Part shown: piece after piece, positions 62,364-64,000 of the stretch
How the letters are laid out: each line of letters begins with the position of its first letter
Numbering within the stretch: position 1 is the first letter of the stretch
Assembly: GCA_046048895.1 (NCBI GenBank)
Contig: JBJOFF010000002.1
Location: forward strand, 83,732-147,731
Source: ZLKRG08 sp046048895
GTDB taxonomy: Bacteria > Actinomycetota > Actinomycetes > Nanopelagicales > Nanopelagicaceae
Length of the DNA: 64,000 nt
Direction: 5' to 3'
Position numbers and translations under genes: made by a program
Notes under the pieces: generated by a model
Told to the model about the DNA's origin: nothing
Database searches by the model: none
What the model saw: the letters and a program-made list of their open reading frames with translations, nothing else

Positions 62364-62460
62364 TCTCGCCATAGGCGGATTTCGTAAAAAAGCGGATATT
62401 CAATAAGGTTTCCCTGCTTCCCCGAGCTAATAGCCCCATAACACCTCAAGGAGTTTTTAA

Positions 62461-63243
62461 GTGCTCAACCTCCGTTTAGAAGGAGAGGGTTTCACCCCGC
62501 CAGGCACCAAAGACTTTAACCTCCCATCTTTAATTGAGGGTAATCCATATTTTACAAAGCCGATTCTGCAACTTTTCTTATCGGTAATTTTAATTTCAGT
62601 ATTTTTTATTCTTGCTTCACGCAAAGCAGCGGTAGTTCCTTCTAAATTGCAATTTGCTGGTGAATCAATTTATGGCTTTGTTCGTAAGGGCTTAGGCGAA
62701 GACATCATCGGCCACGAATTTATGCGCTTCGTGCCATTTTTATTTACGCTCTTTACTTTTATTTTGGTTAATAACATTTTCGGAATCGTGCCATTGATTC
62801 AATTTCCATCTATGTCGCACGTTTCTTTCCCTTATGTTTTAGCAATTTTTGCATATGGCGTTTTCCATTACATCGGAATCAAGAAGCAGGGCTTCTTCCA
62901 TTACATGAAGGGCATTATGTTCCTTCCTGGTGTTCCAAAGTGGTCCTACGTTCTATTAACACCGCTTGAAATCGCAACTTACTTTTTAATTCGTCCGCTA
63001 ACACTTTCACTGCGTTTATTCGCGAATATGTTTGCGGGTCACTTACTTCTACTTGTGTTCATCCTTGGCGGCGAACACATGTTGATGTCAGATGCAATTG
63101 GCTTAAAGATCGTCTCGGTCTTCGGGTTCTCACTCGGAATCGTTATGACCTTCTTTGAGTTCATGGTCCAATGTCTACAGGCGTACATTTTTACTCTGTT
63201 GACAGCGCTTTACATCGCCGGCGCCCTTGCCGACGAGCACTAA
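62461..63243 (+). CDS. atpB: ATP synthase F0 subunit a
   Basis: The 260-residue subunit a has five to six transmembrane helices. PLTLSLRLFANMFAGHLLL carries the essential Arg that faces the c-ring. GTG start with AAGGAG upstream. It is the first structural gene of the atp operon, followed by atpE after 39 bases. Confidence 0.96.
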   Translation: MLNLRLEGEGFTPPGTKDFNLPSLIEGNPYFTKPILQLFLSVILISVFFILASRKAAVVPSKLQFAGESIYGFVRKGLGEDIIGHEFMRFVPFLFTLFTFILVNNIFGIVPLIQFPSMSHVSFPYVLAIFAYGVFHYIGIKKQGFFHYMKGIMFLPGVPKWSYVLLTPLEIATYFLIRPLTLSLRLFANMFAGHLLLLVFILGGEHMLMSDAIGLKIVSVFGFSLGIVMTFFEFMVQCLQAYIFTLLTALYIAGALADEH

Positions 63244-63282
63244 ACGGTAAAAAACAAAAGAAAACAACAGATAGGAAGAAAC

Positions 63283-63486
63283 ATGTCAGGCACACTCAAC
63301 CTGGTCGGTTATGGCCTCTCAGCTATCGGTCCTGCTATTGCAACAGGTCTGATTTTCGCGGCTTATATCAATGGCGTTGCACGTCAGCCAGAAGCTCGTT
63401 CAGTTCTACAGCCACTAGCGTTCCTTGGCTTCGCTCTTGCAGAAGCTCTTGCGCTATTCGGTCTAGTTCTAGCGTTCATTCTCTAA
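63283..63486 (+). CDS. atpE: ATP synthase F0 subunit c
   Basis: The 67-residue proteolipid has two helices, with the polar loop ARQPE (33-37) and the proton-binding Glu54 in ALAEALALFG. The extra polar residues that mark a Na+-binding c-subunit are not seen, so it should be proton-driven. It is at the short end of the family range. Confidence 0.95.
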   Translation: MSGTLNLVGYGLSAIGPAIATGLIFAAYINGVARQPEARSVLQPLAFLGFALAEALALFGLVLAFIL

Positions 63487-63540
63487 TTAGAGAAAATCCT
63501 TAAGAAAAAATTTAAGTAAATTAACTAAAAGGTAGAGACA

Positions 63541-64000
63541 ATGTTAATTAAGGCATCAGAGGCAGCGGCTAATCCGCTGATTCCTCATACCGCCGAACTG
63601 ATTGTCGGAACAATCGCATTCTCGATTTTGTTCATTGTGCTACGCAGAGCCGTAGTGCCAATGTTCGAAAAAGCTTATGCAGAACGTACCGAAGCTATTC
63701 AGGGTGGTATCGAGAAAGCTGAAAAGGCACAGCAAGAAGCGGCAGCTGCTCTCGAGCAGTACAACTCGCAACTTTCAAGTGCTCGTGATGAAGCTGCACG
63801 TCTTCGTGAAGAAGCGCGCGCTCAAGCTGCAAATATTGCAGATGAGATTCGTGCAAAAGCACAAGAGGAAGCTTCTCGCATTGTCGCAACCGCACATGCA
63901 TCGATCGAAGCAGAGCGCCAACAAGCAATTACCTCTCTACGTAATGAAGTTGGAACTTTGGCTGTCGAACTCGCTTCAAAGATTGTCGGAGAAGCGCTAG
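63541..64000 (+). CDS. atpF: ATP synthase F0 subunit b (3' truncated by window)
   Basis: The frame opens at ATG 63541 (MLIKASEAAANPLIPHTAEL) and is open at the window end, with 153 codons visible. One transmembrane helix (about 19-37) is followed by a long Ala/Glu/Arg-rich coiled coil that forms the peripheral stalk. Order atpB-atpE-atpF is canonical. Confidence 0.95.
   Translation, partial: MLIKASEAAANPLIPHTAELIVGTIAFSILFIVLRRAVVPMFEKAYAERTEAIQGGIEKAEKAQQEAAAALEQYNSQLSSARDEAARLREEARAQAANIADEIRAKAQEEASRIVATAHASIEAERQQAITSLRNEVGTLAVELASKIVGEAL

Noticed and set aside
63677..64000. Arg/Lys/Leu-rich ORF at the right edge
   Set aside because: It is out of frame with atpF, whose true frame begins at 63541 and runs off the window.
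1..64000. CRISPR arrays, insertion sequences, prophage, attachment sites, rRNA operons, replication origin
   Set aside because: No regularly spaced repeats, transposase or integrase genes, terminal repeats, rRNA sequence or DnaA-box clusters were seen on reading both strands.

Overview
The window looks like a streamlined, low-to-mid-40s %GC (by eye) free-living actinobacterium, most likely of the freshwater acI lineage (Nanopelagicales, e.g. Planktophila/Nanopelagicus relatives). The grounds are actinobacterial marker genes (DUF3027, DUF2530, DUF5679, clpS-DUF2017, prfB-ftsEX, citrate synthase 2), a solo CIRCE-controlled groEL, very short intergenic gaps, many 4-bp start/stop overlaps, several convergent gene overlaps, and no insertion sequences, prophage or CRISPR. 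The lineage call is inference from gene content; no rRNA gene is present.

Region 1 (1-8586) is the most interesting part: an organosulfonate catabolic block. A CUT1-type sugar permease, a FadR/GntR regulator, a PfkB kinase resembling sulfofructose kinase and an aldolase strongly resembling YihT (sulfofructose-phosphate aldolase) run tail-to-tail into a Gfo/Idh/MocA protein that may be an NAD+-dependent sulfoquinovosidase. Divergent from it starts suyA-suyB-slcC-comC-suyZ: sulfolactate sulfo-lyase, two stereospecific sulfolactate dehydrogenases and a sulfite/sulfate exporter. Together these predict import of sulfoquinovose or a derivative, splitting to a C3 sulfonate, inversion of (S)- to (R)-sulfolactate, desulfonation to pyruvate plus sulfite, and sulfite export. 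Two FadR-type palindromes flank a good promoter in front of suyA. The isomerase and sulfolactaldehyde dehydrogenase steps are not in the window.

Region 2 (8567-19028): rarD, yajQ, a zinc-ribbon protein, groEL with CIRCE, DUF3027, a cold-shock protein, small membrane proteins, two MFS carriers, serC, pdxH and citrate synthase. Region 3 (19060-25194): an alpha-glucan block (cytosolic and secreted GH13 enzymes), an esterase, photolyase and tRNA-Tyr. Region 4 (25255-38544): cysteine desulfurase-like protein, pnt transhydrogenase, argF, a secreted GH18 protein, clpS-DUF2017, prfB, ftsEX, murI, rph, rdgB and an unusual histone-like/membrane/FN3 protein.

Region 5 (38541-48359): an OafA-type acyltransferase with an SGNH domain, a Lys-tailed coiled-coil protein, metY, an ArsB/NhaD-type carrier, tRNA-Leu, and a xylose locus (xylA facing a three-gene ABC importer). 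Region 6 (48521-60643): argS-lysA-hom-thrC-thrB, rho, rpmE, prfA-prmC-a degenerate Sua5-like gene-glyA. Region 7 (60653-64000): a WecA/TagO-type glycosyltransferase and the start of the atp operon (two small membrane proteins, atpB, atpE, and atpF cut by the window end). No gene-free stretch longer than 300 bases was found.
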